From Burkholderiales bacterium (GTDB lineage: Bacteria > Pseudomonadota > Gammaproteobacteria > Burkholderiales > JABEVD01): 64,000 nucleotides of DNA. Position numbers and translations under genes: made by a program. This document shows, piece after piece, positions 33,142 to 42,989 of this stretch (position 1 is the first letter of the stretch; the number at the start of each line of letters is the position of its first letter). The notes beneath the pieces are model-generated. The model worked only from the letters and a program-made list of their open reading frames with translations, was not told the origin of the DNA and did no database searches. Location: contig JAIELG010000016.1 of NCBI GenBank assembly GCA_019753155.1, positions 1 to 64,000 of the forward strand, written 5' to 3'.

Positions 33142-35532
33142 ATGCACAACATTTCGGATATTTCCCCGGCGCAGGAACATTCCAGCGGGCTGACCCATGA
33201 GGAGGTCGCGCAAAGGATGCGCGACGGACAGGTCAACAGGGTCAAAAGAGCAACCTCGCGTCCGATCTCGGGGATTCTGAGCAGCAATATCGTCACGCTG
33301 TTCAACGGCGTTCTGGCGGGTTCCATCGCAGCCCTTCTCGTCATAAAATCCTACAGCGACGCATTTTTCCTGTCTACGGTCACATTCGGCAACATGCTGG
33401 TCGGAATCATGGGGGAGCTTCGCGCCAAATGGGCGCTCGACAGGATCGCGCTCCTGCGCAAAAGAAGCGCAGTCGTGATCCGGGCGGGAATGGAGCAGGA
33501 AATCAGGAGCGACGATGTCGTCAAGGACGATCATGTCGCGTTCTCCACAGGCGATCAGATCGTTGCGGACGGCGTTTTTATTTCTTCCGTGCCGGCCTTC
33601 ATGGACGAATCCCTGCTGACCGGGGAATCGCATGTCATCCGTAAAAATCCGGGAGACCCTGTTTTCTCCGGCAGCTATTGCGTCAGGGGTTCGGGCAGGT
33701 ATGTCGCAACAGGCGTTGGCAGCGCCTCCAAAGTCAACGAACTTGCCGAGCAGGCGAAGAAGTACAGGAACATGCGCTCCCCCCTGCAGCAGGATGTCAA
33801 TTCGATCATCCAGGTGTTGACGGCGGTGATGATCCTGTTCGTTCTCCTGCTGTTGCTGGCGAATTTCATCAAGCAGGTGCCCCTTACGGCGAACATCCTG
33901 TCCATCGTGACCGTGATCAAATCCCTGGTTCCCGAAGGGCTGGTGCTGATCCTGACTCTCGCTTTCGCGCTTGGCGCGATGCGGGCCGCCAAGCGCAAAG
34001 TGCTCGTGCAGAGGCTTTGCGCGATCGAATCCATGAGTCATCTCACGACCCTTTGCCTCGACAAGACGGGAACGCTGGGGACGAACAGGCTGAATTTCGA
34101 TGAACTCGTGTTTCTCACGCCGCTCTACGACGAAACCGTGGGCAAGCTCAAATGCTATACGGGTTCCGTCAGGGAAAAAAACCAGACCCTGCTTGCCATC
34201 GAAGCGAAATATCCGGGCATTTCATGCGAAATCATCGAGGAATTTCCGTTTTCGTCCGAAAGCAAGGTGAGCGCAGTCAGGATAATGAAGGATGGGCAGG
34301 AAATCACACTCTGGCTCGGTGCGCCGGAGGCGCTTTGCGGCGATCACCTGACCGCCTCCCAGGAATCGATGCTGAAAGGCTTCAGGCAGAAAGGATTGAG
34401 GGTTCTGGCATTCGCGAGCACGCCGCAGGTCATTCCCTACAGGAACGATCTTTCCGTCCTGGCGTTCATCGCCCTGAGGGACGAACTGCGTCCTGACGTG
34501 ACGGATGCGATCAAGTTCTACGAATCGCGCGATGTCAAACTCAAGATCCTCTCCGGCGACCATCCCGAGACTGTCGCGGCGCTTGCCAGGGAAGTCGGCA
34601 TGTCGATCAATGGGGATCTCCTGAGTGGCCCCGAGCTTCCCGATGCCGAATCGGCTGAATTCAGAACCGCTATTGAAAAGGGGCAGTTCTTCGGCAGGTT
34701 GAGTCCGCAGCAAAAAATGCAGATCGTCAAGTGCCTGCAGGAATCCGGGGAATATGTCGGCATGGTGGGGGACGGCATCAACGATATTTTGGCCCTCAAA
34801 CAGGCGGACATCGGGGTCGCCATGAATACGGGCGCCGCTGCGGCAAGGGATGTCGCCGACATCGTCCTGCTGAAGGATGCTTTCACCTACCTGCCTGCCG
34901 CATCGGAGGAGGGGGACAGAATCATCTACAACATCAAGCGCGTCTCGCGGCTCTTTCTCACCAAGAATATCTACACGCTGTTCTTCATATTGTTTTCCGG
35001 ATTCGTCGGACTCGAGTTTCCGTTGAGTCCGCGCTACATCACCTGGATCGACCTGCTCACGATCGGGATCCCCACCACGATCCTTACCTTCATGACCCCG
35101 GTTTTCAGGAGGCAGTCTGTCGACCATTTTCTCTACGAGACGACGAAATTTGCGCTCGTGACGGGATTTTCGATCGCATTTTTCTCCCTGTTCACCTACG
35201 TCAATTTCTTTTTCCTGGATGGCGGGGCGGGAAGCGGCAAAACGGCGGCAGTATCCGTCATCGTGCTCATGGGGCTGTACACCGTGTTCCATGTCTCATC
35301 CATCGAAAGGAGCCCCAGCGCTGCCTGGCGTCAGAGATGGGGGGTCTGGGCGATCCTGGTCGGTGCGGTGTTGTTTCACATCATTGCGGTCTATACTCCC
35401 ATCATGGTCGGCTTCTTCGGCCTGACGCCGCTCGATCCGCTTGCCTGGGGCATCATCGTCGCGGTGTCGGCAGTCGGCATGCTGGTGATCCGCCGTCTGC
35501 TGAAGAAGGCGGGCGTCGCCAACGCTTTTTAG
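33142..35532 (+). CDS. Cation-transporting P-type ATPase (P2-like, CtpE group)
   Basis: A 796-residue pump. The actuator motif TGES is at 160-163, and the M4 ion-binding signature VPEGL around 263-267 points to a P2-like Ca2+/monovalent cation pump of the CtpE/CaxP kind and not to a heavy-metal pump. The phosphorylation motif CLDKTGTLG has Asp307 but Gly313 in place of the almost invariant threonine. The hinge MVGDGINDILALKQADIGVA is intact. There is no N-terminal metal-binding domain. About ten membrane helices are visible, six of them after residue 600. It is followed by two more envelope-protein genes. Ion specificity is not certain. Confidence 0.88.
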   Translation: MHNISDISPAQEHSSGLTHEEVAQRMRDGQVNRVKRATSRPISGILSSNIVTLFNGVLAGSIAALLVIKSYSDAFFLSTVTFGNMLVGIMGELRAKWALDRIALLRKRSAVVIRAGMEQEIRSDDVVKDDHVAFSTGDQIVADGVFISSVPAFMDESLLTGESHVIRKNPGDPVFSGSYCVRGSGRYVATGVGSASKVNELAEQAKKYRNMRSPLQQDVNSIIQVLTAVMILFVLLLLLANFIKQVPLTANILSIVTVIKSLVPEGLVLILTLAFALGAMRAAKRKVLVQRLCAIESMSHLTTLCLDKTGTLGTNRLNFDELVFLTPLYDETVGKLKCYTGSVREKNQTLLAIEAKYPGISCEIIEEFPFSSESKVSAVRIMKDGQEITLWLGAPEALCGDHLTASQESMLKGFRQKGLRVLAFASTPQVIPYRNDLSVLAFIALRDELRPDVTDAIKFYESRDVKLKILSGDHPETVAALAREVGMSINGDLLSGPELPDAESAEFRTAIEKGQFFGRLSPQQKMQIVKCLQESGEYVGMVGDGINDILALKQADIGVAMNTGAAAARDVADIVLLKDAFTYLPAASEEGDRIIYNIKRVSRLFLTKNIYTLFFILFSGFVGLEFPLSPRYITWIDLLTIGIPTTILTFMTPVFRRQSVDHFLYETTKFALVTGFSIAFFSLFTYVNFFFLDGGAGSGKTAAVSVIVLMGLYTVFHVSSIERSPSAAWRQRWGVWAILVGAVLFHIIAVYTPIMVGFFGLTPLDPLAWGIIVAVSAVGMLVIRRLLKKAGVANAF

Positions 35533-35563
35533 GCTGCAATCGGGTAACTGAAAGGATAGGGCC

Positions 35564-36166
35564 GTGCCGCTACGCTTCCTGTTGCTCGTTGCCGCATTCA
35601 CGTTTCTGGTAACCTTCATCCAGATCGGCATCCTGACCGCAGCCTTCGACAAACTGGGTCTTTCCGCACAATCGGCTTACCTGCTTTTCATGACTATCCT
35701 GATGGGCAGCATGCTCAATCTGCCATTATTCAGCATGAAGTCGGAATCTTCCGAGACCGGCGAAGGCGAGACCAGGATCCTGGTCAACGTTGGGGGATGC
35801 GTTGTTCCCGTGGCGTTTTGCATCTACCTGATGCAGCATCATCCCCTGAATCTCCTCGTCCTGCTGACGGCAGTTTCCGTCGTGTCGCTCCTGTGCTGGA
35901 AGGTGAGCCGTCAATTGCCTGGAATAGGCATAGGCATGCCGGTTTTTCTCGCTCCCATTACTGCGGCGGCCGTTTCATACCTGCTCGATTCCGAAAACGC
36001 CGCGCCGCTTGCCTACATCAGCGGCACCCTGGGGGTGTTGATAGGCTCCGACCTGCTGCATCTCAATGACTTGAAGAGAATGGGCGCGCCCTTTGCTTCC
36101 ATAGGCGGGGCGGGAAGCTTCGACGGCATCTTCATCACGGGGATCGTGGCGGTGCTTCTTGCATGA
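35564..36166 (+). CDS. DUF1614 integral membrane protein
   Basis: A 200-residue protein of about six hydrophobic helices in a family of unknown function. The C-terminal signature MGAPFASIGGAGSFDGIFIT and the central GIGMPVFLAPITAA are typical. The first codon is GTG at 35564, preceded by AAAGGA. It lies 31 bases after the P-type ATPase gene and 12 bases before the next gene, so it is probably in that operon. Confidence 0.8.
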   Translation: MPLRFLLLVAAFTFLVTFIQIGILTAAFDKLGLSAQSAYLLFMTILMGSMLNLPLFSMKSESSETGEGETRILVNVGGCVVPVAFCIYLMQHHPLNLLVLLTAVSVVSLLCWKVSRQLPGIGIGMPVFLAPITAAAVSYLLDSENAAPLAYISGTLGVLIGSDLLHLNDLKRMGAPFASIGGAGSFDGIFITGIVAVLLA

Positions 36167-36178
36167 TATGATTCGACG

Positions 36179-36805
36179 ATGACATTCATACGCATGGCGC
36201 TCGTTTGTATTGCCCTTTCATGGGGAACCCAGGCTTTTGCAGGGGGGGCTTTCCTCGAGAAAATCGAAGCGCTCAGGAAAGAGGGCAAAATGCCAGGGCT
36301 CGCCCAGGACGGCATCTATCTGCCGCGCTCGCTCGTGCTGGATGAACTCAGAAAATCCGTCGATTCCGGGAAGATCGAGGTCAGGGATCTGGTTCTTGCC
36401 GAAGAAAAAGGAACGGTCAAGCTGGTCGCGCACGATACTGTGGATGCGCTGATCACGATAGACTTCAAGTTTCTCGAAGTGGATTGGCCGCATCGCACGC
36501 TCTGGATGGAATATGCCGAGTCTGCGAAATCGGCGAGCGATTCCCTCATCGGGCAAATTTTCGGAACCATCGCGATTTCCGTTTTCGAAGCCGCTTCGGG
36601 TTCAGGTCATGCCGAATCCATCATGTCCGGAAAACCCTGGTTCAGGATAGAGAACGGTCGCGTCGGGATCATGCTGGACAAGGTGCCTGCGCTCGAGGGG
36701 CCGCTCGACGCCAGGATGGGCCGCTTCAGATTATTCGATTTCATCGGGATCAAGGGCCTGAAGACGGAGAAGGACAGAATCCACGTCGCGCTCGGACTCG
36801 TTTGA
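36179..36805 (+). CDS. Exported protein of unknown function
   Basis: A 208-residue protein with a signal peptide (MTFIRMALVCIALSWGTQAFA). The mature part alternates beta-rich stretches (IEVRDLVLAEEKGTVKLV, ALITIDFKFLEVDWPHRTLW) with one amphipathic helix near SLIGQIFGTIAISVFEAASG, and ends in IHVALGLV. I do not recognise the family; it looks like a periplasmic lipid- or membrane-facing protein. It follows the DUF1614 gene closely and precedes nadK by 32 bases. Confidence 0.7.
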   Translation: MTFIRMALVCIALSWGTQAFAGGAFLEKIEALRKEGKMPGLAQDGIYLPRSLVLDELRKSVDSGKIEVRDLVLAEEKGTVKLVAHDTVDALITIDFKFLEVDWPHRTLWMEYAESAKSASDSLIGQIFGTIAISVFEAASGSGHAESIMSGKPWFRIENGRVGIMLDKVPALEGPLDARMGRFRLFDFIGIKGLKTEKDRIHVALGLV

Positions 36806-36837
36806 AATTGCCCCATGCACATGGTTTAATCGCACCC

Positions 36838-37710
36838 ATGGATATTCTCTTCAAAACCGTCGCGCTTATCGGGAAATACAAGAGTCCGGAGATCGCCGAG
36901 CCGCTCATCCGCCTGGGTAAATTCCTCGAAGGCCGCGGGATTGCCGTTGTCCAGGACAGGCTGACGGCTGACAACGTATCCGGCAGCGACTTTCCCGCGC
37001 TTTCCCTGGAGGAAATCGGGAAAACGGCCGGACTTGCCATCGTTCTCGGAGGCGACGGCACCATGCTCAATATAGCGCGAACGCTCGCGCCCTTCGATGT
37101 TGCGCTCGTCGGGGTGAATCAGGGCAGGCTGGGATTTTTGACGGATATCTCGATCGGCAGCATGCTCGAAACCATAGGGGCCATGCTCGACGGCCAGTTC
37201 ATCACGGAGAACAGGATGCTGATCGAAGCGTCCGTCTGGCGCGGCGGGGAGGCCGTGTTTGACGGGCTCGCCTTCAACGATGTCGTCGTGCACAGGGGCG
37301 TATCGGGAAGCATGATCGAATTCGAGGTGAGGATAAACGGGCTTTTCGTTTATACCCAGCGCTCGGACGGGCTGATCGTCGCGACCCCGACTGGCTCCAC
37401 CGCCTATGCGCTTTCCTCGGGAGGCCCCATCCTGCATCCCGGACTTGCAATGATCGCGCTGGTTCCCGTCAATCCGCACACCCTGAGCAACAGGCCCATC
37501 GTGATCGGGGGGGATTCGCTCATCGAAATCATCATGAACAGGAGCGCGGATTCGCGCGTGCATTTCGACAGCCATTCCCACATCGAACTGAAGGAAGGGG
37601 ACAGGGTCGTGGTGAAGCGGTACGAGAAAATGATCCGCCTTCTCCACCCGCAGGGGCATAATTATTTCCACACCCTGAGGGAAAAGCTGCACTGGAGCGA
37701 GAGTTTCTGA
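36838..37710 (+). CDS. nadK: NAD kinase
   Basis: Phosphorylates NAD to NADP in the cytoplasm. The 290-residue protein carries the diagnostic LGGDGTMLNIAR and the second family motif ATPTGSTAYALSSGGPILHP, plus FNDVVVHRG with the catalytic-region acidic residue. The ATG at 36838 was chosen because the conserved protein begins MDILFKTVALIG; the open frame further upstream runs antisense-like through the previous gene. Its stop shares one base with the recN start (TGATG), the usual betaproteobacterial nadK-recN pair. Confidence 0.96.
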   Translation: MDILFKTVALIGKYKSPEIAEPLIRLGKFLEGRGIAVVQDRLTADNVSGSDFPALSLEEIGKTAGLAIVLGGDGTMLNIARTLAPFDVALVGVNQGRLGFLTDISIGSMLETIGAMLDGQFITENRMLIEASVWRGGEAVFDGLAFNDVVVHRGVSGSMIEFEVRINGLFVYTQRSDGLIVATPTGSTAYALSSGGPILHPGLAMIALVPVNPHTLSNRPIVIGGDSLIEIIMNRSADSRVHFDSHSHIELKEGDRVVVKRYEKMIRLLHPQGHNYFHTLREKLHWSESF

Positions 37711-39350
37711 TGCTGCTGCGCCTTGGCATTCAGGATTTCGTCATCGTGGAGAGGATGGAGATCGAGTTCGGGCCTGGATTCACCGTGTTCACGGGCGAAA
37801 CCGGGGCGGGGAAATCGATATTGGTCGATGCGCTGGCGCTTGCCCTGGGCGAGCGGGGCGATGCTTCCATCGTGAGGCAGGGCGCCGGGCGCGCCGAGAT
37901 CGAGGCGGAATTTTCGGTTTCGCCCGGATTTTGCGGCTGGCTGAGGGAAAACGATCTCGAAGGCGATGAAGGCTCATGCCTTTTGCGGCGCATAGTCGAT
38001 GCTTCCGGGCGCTCCAGGTCCTATGTCAACGGCAGAAGCGTGACGCTGCAGCAGTTGCGCGAAGCCGCTGAATTTCTCGTCGACATCCACGGACAGCATG
38101 CGCACCAGTCCCTGCTCAAGGGCGCGAGGCAGCAGGAAATGCTGGACGTGCTTGCCGGGGCCGAGAGGCTCGCTTCCGATGTTTCGACAGCCTACAGGCA
38201 ATGGTCGTCTCTCAGGAAAGCCAGGCGGCAGTTCGAAGAGAACAGGGCCGAGATCGATGCGCAAAGAGAGACTCTGACATGGCAGGTGAACGAGCTCTCG
38301 CATCTCGCCTTCGATCTTCCGGAATGGGAAGAGACCTTGCATGAACAGGGGCGGCTCGCTCATGCCGCGAGCCTGATGGAGGGGGCGAGATATGCGCTGG
38401 ATGCCCTCAGCGAGGCGGACGATTCCTGCTTGTCGAGGCTGGGCTCCGTCGATTCGCGCCTTGCTTCACTGGAAGGCTACGATGCAGAAATTTCGCAAAT
38501 CAGGCCGTTGATCGATTCCGCGCACATCCAGGTCGCTGAAGCGGTCCATTCTCTGCGCCATTACGTTGACAGGCTGGACCTCGATCCGGGCAGACTGCAG
38601 GCGCTGGAGGCGAGAATCGATGCGGTGCATTCCGCTTCGCGCAAGTACCGCGTTCCGCCCCAGGAACTGCCTTCCCTTCTGGAAAAAGCGAAATCGCGTC
38701 TCTCGGAATTGAACGAGGCGGGCGACATCGACGCGCTTCTCGAAAAGGAAGGGGATGCGAGGAAAATTTACGAGGATCTGGCTCTGAAGTTGAGTGCGTC
38801 GAGGCGCGAAATGGCTGCCAGGCTCTCCGTGGAGGTGACCGATTCGATGCGGCAATTGTCCATGACGGGCGGCACATTCGAAGTGTCCCTGGAAGCGCTT
38901 CCCGAAGGGGACGCGCACGGCATGGAAAAGGTGGAGTTCCTGGTGGCGGCCAATCCCGGAACGCCATTGAAACCCCTTGCAAAAGTAGCTTCCGGGGGCG
39001 AGCTTTCCAGGATCAGCCTGGCGATACAGGTGATGGGGCTGCGTGCCCAGCGCGTGCCGACCCTGATTTTCGACGAAGTGGATGTCGGCATAGGCGGGGG
39101 CGTGGCGGAAATCGTGGGCAGGCTGCTGTTCCGGCTCGGGAAGGGCAGGCAGGTATTGTGCGTGACCCACCTGCCCCAGGTCGCATCCTGCGCGGACAGT
39201 CAGTTCTCGGTTTCCAAGGAAAGCGGCAGGAGCCGCATACGGCACCTCGACGAGGAAGGCCGGGTCGAGGAAATAGCGAGGATGCTGGGAGGGGTGGAAA
39301 TCACTGAAACCACGCGCGATCACGCGCGGGAGATGCTGGGCAAGCCTTGA
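37710..39350 (+). CDS. recN: DNA repair protein RecN
   Basis: An SMC-like ATPase of 546 residues that acts in double-strand break repair. Walker A FTGETGAGKSILV is near the N terminus, a long coiled-coil middle runs from about residue 150 to 360, the ABC signature region is LKPLAKVASGGELSRISLAI, and Walker B is LIFDEVDVGIGG. Length is normal for RecN. The last codons (ITETTRDHAREMLGKP) overlap the convergent PEP-CTERM-like gene by 31 bases, and a shortened copy of this end recurs beside fur. Confidence 0.96.
   Translation: MLLRLGIQDFVIVERMEIEFGPGFTVFTGETGAGKSILVDALALALGERGDASIVRQGAGRAEIEAEFSVSPGFCGWLRENDLEGDEGSCLLRRIVDASGRSRSYVNGRSVTLQQLREAAEFLVDIHGQHAHQSLLKGARQQEMLDVLAGAERLASDVSTAYRQWSSLRKARRQFEENRAEIDAQRETLTWQVNELSHLAFDLPEWEETLHEQGRLAHAASLMEGARYALDALSEADDSCLSRLGSVDSRLASLEGYDAEISQIRPLIDSAHIQVAEAVHSLRHYVDRLDLDPGRLQALEARIDAVHSASRKYRVPPQELPSLLEKAKSRLSELNEAGDIDALLEKEGDARKIYEDLALKLSASRREMAARLSVEVTDSMRQLSMTGGTFEVSLEALPEGDAHGMEKVEFLVAANPGTPLKPLAKVASGGELSRISLAIQVMGLRAQRVPTLIFDEVDVGIGGGVAEIVGRLLFRLGKGRQVLCVTHLPQVASCADSQFSVSKESGRSRIRHLDEEGRVEEIARMLGGVEITETTRDHAREMLGKP
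39283..39337 (+). repeat. recN 3' end, original of a near direct repeat
   Basis: This stretch (TGCTGGGAGG, then AAATCACTGAAA, then CACGCGCGGGAGATGCT) recurs at 40067-40106 with two short internal deletions (GGTGG and about ten bases around GATCACGCGC) and one substitution. The two copies bracket the PEP-CTERM-like gene. Confidence 0.75.
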
Positions 39351-39943
39351 GTTTTTTGCAGCGCCCTGCGCTTTCTGGTGAGCATGGCGATGACGGTGAA
39401 ACCGAGCGGCATCAGGTTGCCGATATTCGGCTCGGCAACCGGCATGACTGCAACGGTGTTCACCATAAAGACGTTCTGGCTGTTCCCGACGAGTCTGCCG
39501 CTATTATTGATCTGGAGCACGCTCCCCGATCCGGCGACGATGGGGTAAGTGACGCCGCCTATCGAGATGCTTCCCCCTGCCGCAGAAGTGATCGCGGGCG
39601 TCGAACTGTTTCCTGGTGCGTAAATATTCATGGAATTTCCGGCATTGAATGATGCTCCGGACCCCAGAGTCATGGTATTCGCAGTCAAATCAATCTGCGG
39701 CGCCGAGACGAGCAGGTTGTCGAGCGTAAGCGAGCCGGATGCGGTCAGGACGATTTTCGAGTCTGAAGCAAGCGTTCCGCCAATCAGGGAAAGGTCGCCC
39801 GTGCAGTTCAACGACAGGAAATTCACGAGGCTGGAAGTTTGCGCCCCGGAGCAACTCATGTTCGCGACACTGATTGTCGAAGCGGCATCGGCCACGGGCG
39901 GCAGAAGAAACAAAACTCCGGCGAGGATGGCTGTTGCGCGCAT
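39320..39943 (-). CDS. Exported protein with PEP-CTERM-like anchor
   Basis: A 207-residue protein with a signal peptide (MRATAILAGVLFLLPPVADA), a low-complexity Ser/Thr/Gly/Ala-rich beta-type middle with many short repeats (GDLSLIGGTLAS, GSLTLDNLLVSA), and a C-terminal sorting segment AEPNIGNLMPLGFTVIAMLT ending in RKRR. This fits PEP-CTERM anchors cut by exosortase, except that the motif reads V-A-E-P where V-P-E-P is usual. The 15 residues after the basic cluster are antisense to the recN end and are atypical, as if the original stop had been lost. Probably surface or exopolysaccharide-associated; two cysteines near the N terminus may pair. Confidence 0.68.
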   Translation of the reverse strand: MRATAILAGVLFLLPPVADAASTISVANMSCSGAQTSSLVNFLSLNCTGDLSLIGGTLASDSKIVLTASGSLTLDNLLVSAPQIDLTANTMTLGSGASFNAGNSMNIYAPGNSSTPAITSAAGGSISIGGVTYPIVAGSGSVLQINNSGRLVGNSQNVFMVNTVAVMPVAEPNIGNLMPLGFTVIAMLTRKRRALQKTQGLPSISRA

Positions 39944-40066
39944 TCCGATCTTCCTTGAATTTCAGATTAGACCAATATATCGATGGAATATGACATTGTT
40001 GTGATTGTCTGAATTATATGATTGGATAATTCGGGTCTGTCTTCAAATTTCGCAATTTCCCCAATT

Positions 40067-40106
40067 TGCTGGGAGGAAATCACTGAAATCACGCGCGGGA
40101 GATGCT
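40067..40106 (+). repeat. Partial copy of the recN 3' end beside fur
   Basis: Matches 39283-39337 at about 38 of 40 aligned bases, with the two internal deletions noted there. It ends exactly at the fur stop codon. The copied piece keeps the codons for ITE-TR in one frame but no longer encodes a useful protein. Confidence 0.75.
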
Positions 40107-40531
40107 CAGTCCTTGTAGGGACAGGCCTGCTTGACGCAGTCGGCGTACAGGTAAAGGGAGTGGTCTGTGATGATGAAGCCTTTTTCTTTCGCGATCTTGG
40201 ATTGCCTGCGTTCGATTTCGGGGTCGTAGAATTCCTCCACGCGCCCGCATTGCAGGCAAACGATATGGTCGTGATGGTTGCCCGTGTTGAGTTCATAAAC
40301 CGCCTTGCCGCCTTCGAAATGATGCCTGACCAGCAGGCCCGCCTGCTCGAATTGCGTCAGAACCCTGTAAACCGTGGCGAGTCCCGTATCCATCCCTTCG
40401 TTGATCAGAAGCTTGTAAACGTCTTCGGCCGTCAGGTGGCGAACGGAACTGTTCTCGAACAGTTCCAGGATTTTGATGCGGGGAAGGGTTGCCTTGAGCC
40501 CGATGTTCTTCAGATCGTTCGCGTTGCTCAT
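40106..40531 (-). CDS. fur: Ferric uptake regulator Fur
   Basis: A 141-residue iron-responsive repressor. The winged helix covers [20 protein letters not shown] and [15 protein letters not shown]. The metal-binding and dimerisation half has [17 protein letters not shown] and the C-terminal CVKQAC, giving the two cysteine pairs of the structural zinc site. Length and the [17 protein letters not shown] start are typical of Fur and not of Zur or PerR. It is divergent from bamE across 65 bases, a common betaproteobacterial pairing. The Fur-box-like site ahead of feoAB is a likely target. Confidence 0.95.
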   Translation of the reverse strand: MSNANDLKNIGLKATLPRIKILELFENSSVRHLTAEDVYKLLINEGMDTGLATVYRVLTQFEQAGLLVRHHFEGGKAVYELNTGNHHDHIVCLQCGRVEEFYDPEIERRQSKIAKEKGFIITDHSLYLYADCVKQACPYKD

Positions 40532-40596
40532 ATGCCTTATGTGCGGTTGTCCAATTTGCTGTATGATATAGCGTTTGAACGCCTTTTGAAACAGTC

Positions 40597-41799
<1,203 letters not shown>

Positions 41800-41866
41800 T
41801 ACCGTTCATACGGTTCGGGTCAGCTCCCGCCTTCCATCTACCATCCAGTGCCCTAGGAGTCCATAA

Positions 41867-42988
41867 GTGCCACAGACTGCAATTCTTGCGCTCGCAGATG
41901 GCACAATCTTCCGCGGCAGCTCCATCGGGGCGGCGGGCGCGAGCGCCGGGGAGATTGTTTTCAATACATCGATGACGGGTTATCAGGAAATATTGACGGA
42001 TCCGTCCTATTGCAGGCAAATTGTCACCCTGACTTATCCCCATATCGGCAATACCGGCGTCAATCCGGAAGATGTCGAATCGGCGGGGATTTATGCGAGT
42101 GGACTCGTGATCCGGGATTTGCCGCTTGCTTCTTCCAACTGGAGAAAAACGCAGGGGCTATCCGAATACCTGGCGGACAACGGGATTGTTGCGATTTCGG
42201 ACATCGATACCCGGAAATTGACGCGCATACTCAGGGAAAGGGGCGCCCAGAATGCCTGCATCATGGCAGGCGATGTCGACGAGATTGAAGCGTTCGCCAT
42301 GGCGCGCGCGTTTCCCGGACTTGCCGGAATGGATCTCGCGCAGGTCGTGAGCTGTGCCGAGTCCTATTCCTGGGACGAGTGCGAATGGAAGCTGGGACGC
42401 GGCTATGGCAGGCAGGAGAATCCCGTCCATCATGTCGTCGCGCTGGACTTCGGCATCAAGCGCAACATACTGCGCAAGCTCGCAAGCCGTGGCTGCAGGG
42501 TGACCGTGCTGCCCGCGCAGGCATCGAGCCGCGAAGTGCTGGAATTGAATCCGGACGGCATTTTTCTTTCCAACGGGCCGGGAGACCCCGAGCCATGTGA
42601 TTATGCCGTCACCGCCATACGCGAACTTATCGAGACGGGGATCCCGCTTTTCGGAATATGCCTGGGGCACCAGCTTCTCGCGCTCGCCATAGGCGCGAAG
42701 ACGCTCAAGATGAAGTTCGGGCATCACGGCGCGAACCACCCCGTACAGGATCTCGATTCGGGCCGCGTCATGATATCCAGCCAGAATCACGGTTTTGCGG
42801 TCGACGCCTCGACCCTGCCGGAAAACGCCAGGGTGACCCATGTTTCCCTTTTCGACGGCAGCCTCCAGGGCTTTGCCCTGAAAGACCGGCCCGCGTTCTG
42901 TTTTCAGGGCCACCCCGAGGCGAGTCCGGGTCCGCAGGATGTCGATTATCTTTTCGACAGGTTCGTGTCACAGATGGAAGGTGCCTGA
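41867..42988 (+). CDS. carA: Carbamoyl-phosphate synthase small (glutaminase) subunit
   Basis: Supplies ammonia from glutamine to CarB for arginine and pyrimidine synthesis. The 373-residue protein has the small-subunit N-terminal domain ([17 protein letters not shown]) and a class I amidotransferase domain with nucleophile in [13 protein letters not shown] and the His/Glu pair in [12 protein letters not shown]. Translation starts at GTG 41867, supported by AGGAG at 41855-41859. One base separates it from carB. Confidence 0.97.
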   Translation: MPQTAILALADGTIFRGSSIGAAGASAGEIVFNTSMTGYQEILTDPSYCRQIVTLTYPHIGNTGVNPEDVESAGIYASGLVIRDLPLASSNWRKTQGLSEYLADNGIVAISDIDTRKLTRILRERGAQNACIMAGDVDEIEAFAMARAFPGLAGMDLAQVVSCAESYSWDECEWKLGRGYGRQENPVHHVVALDFGIKRNILRKLASRGCRVTVLPAQASSREVLELNPDGIFLSNGPGDPEPCDYAVTAIRELIETGIPLFGICLGHQLLALAIGAKTLKMKFGHHGANHPVQDLDSGRVMISSQNHGFAVDASTLPENARVTHVSLFDGSLQGFALKDRPAFCFQGHPEASPGPQDVDYLFDRFVSQMEGA

Positions 42989-42989
42989 T

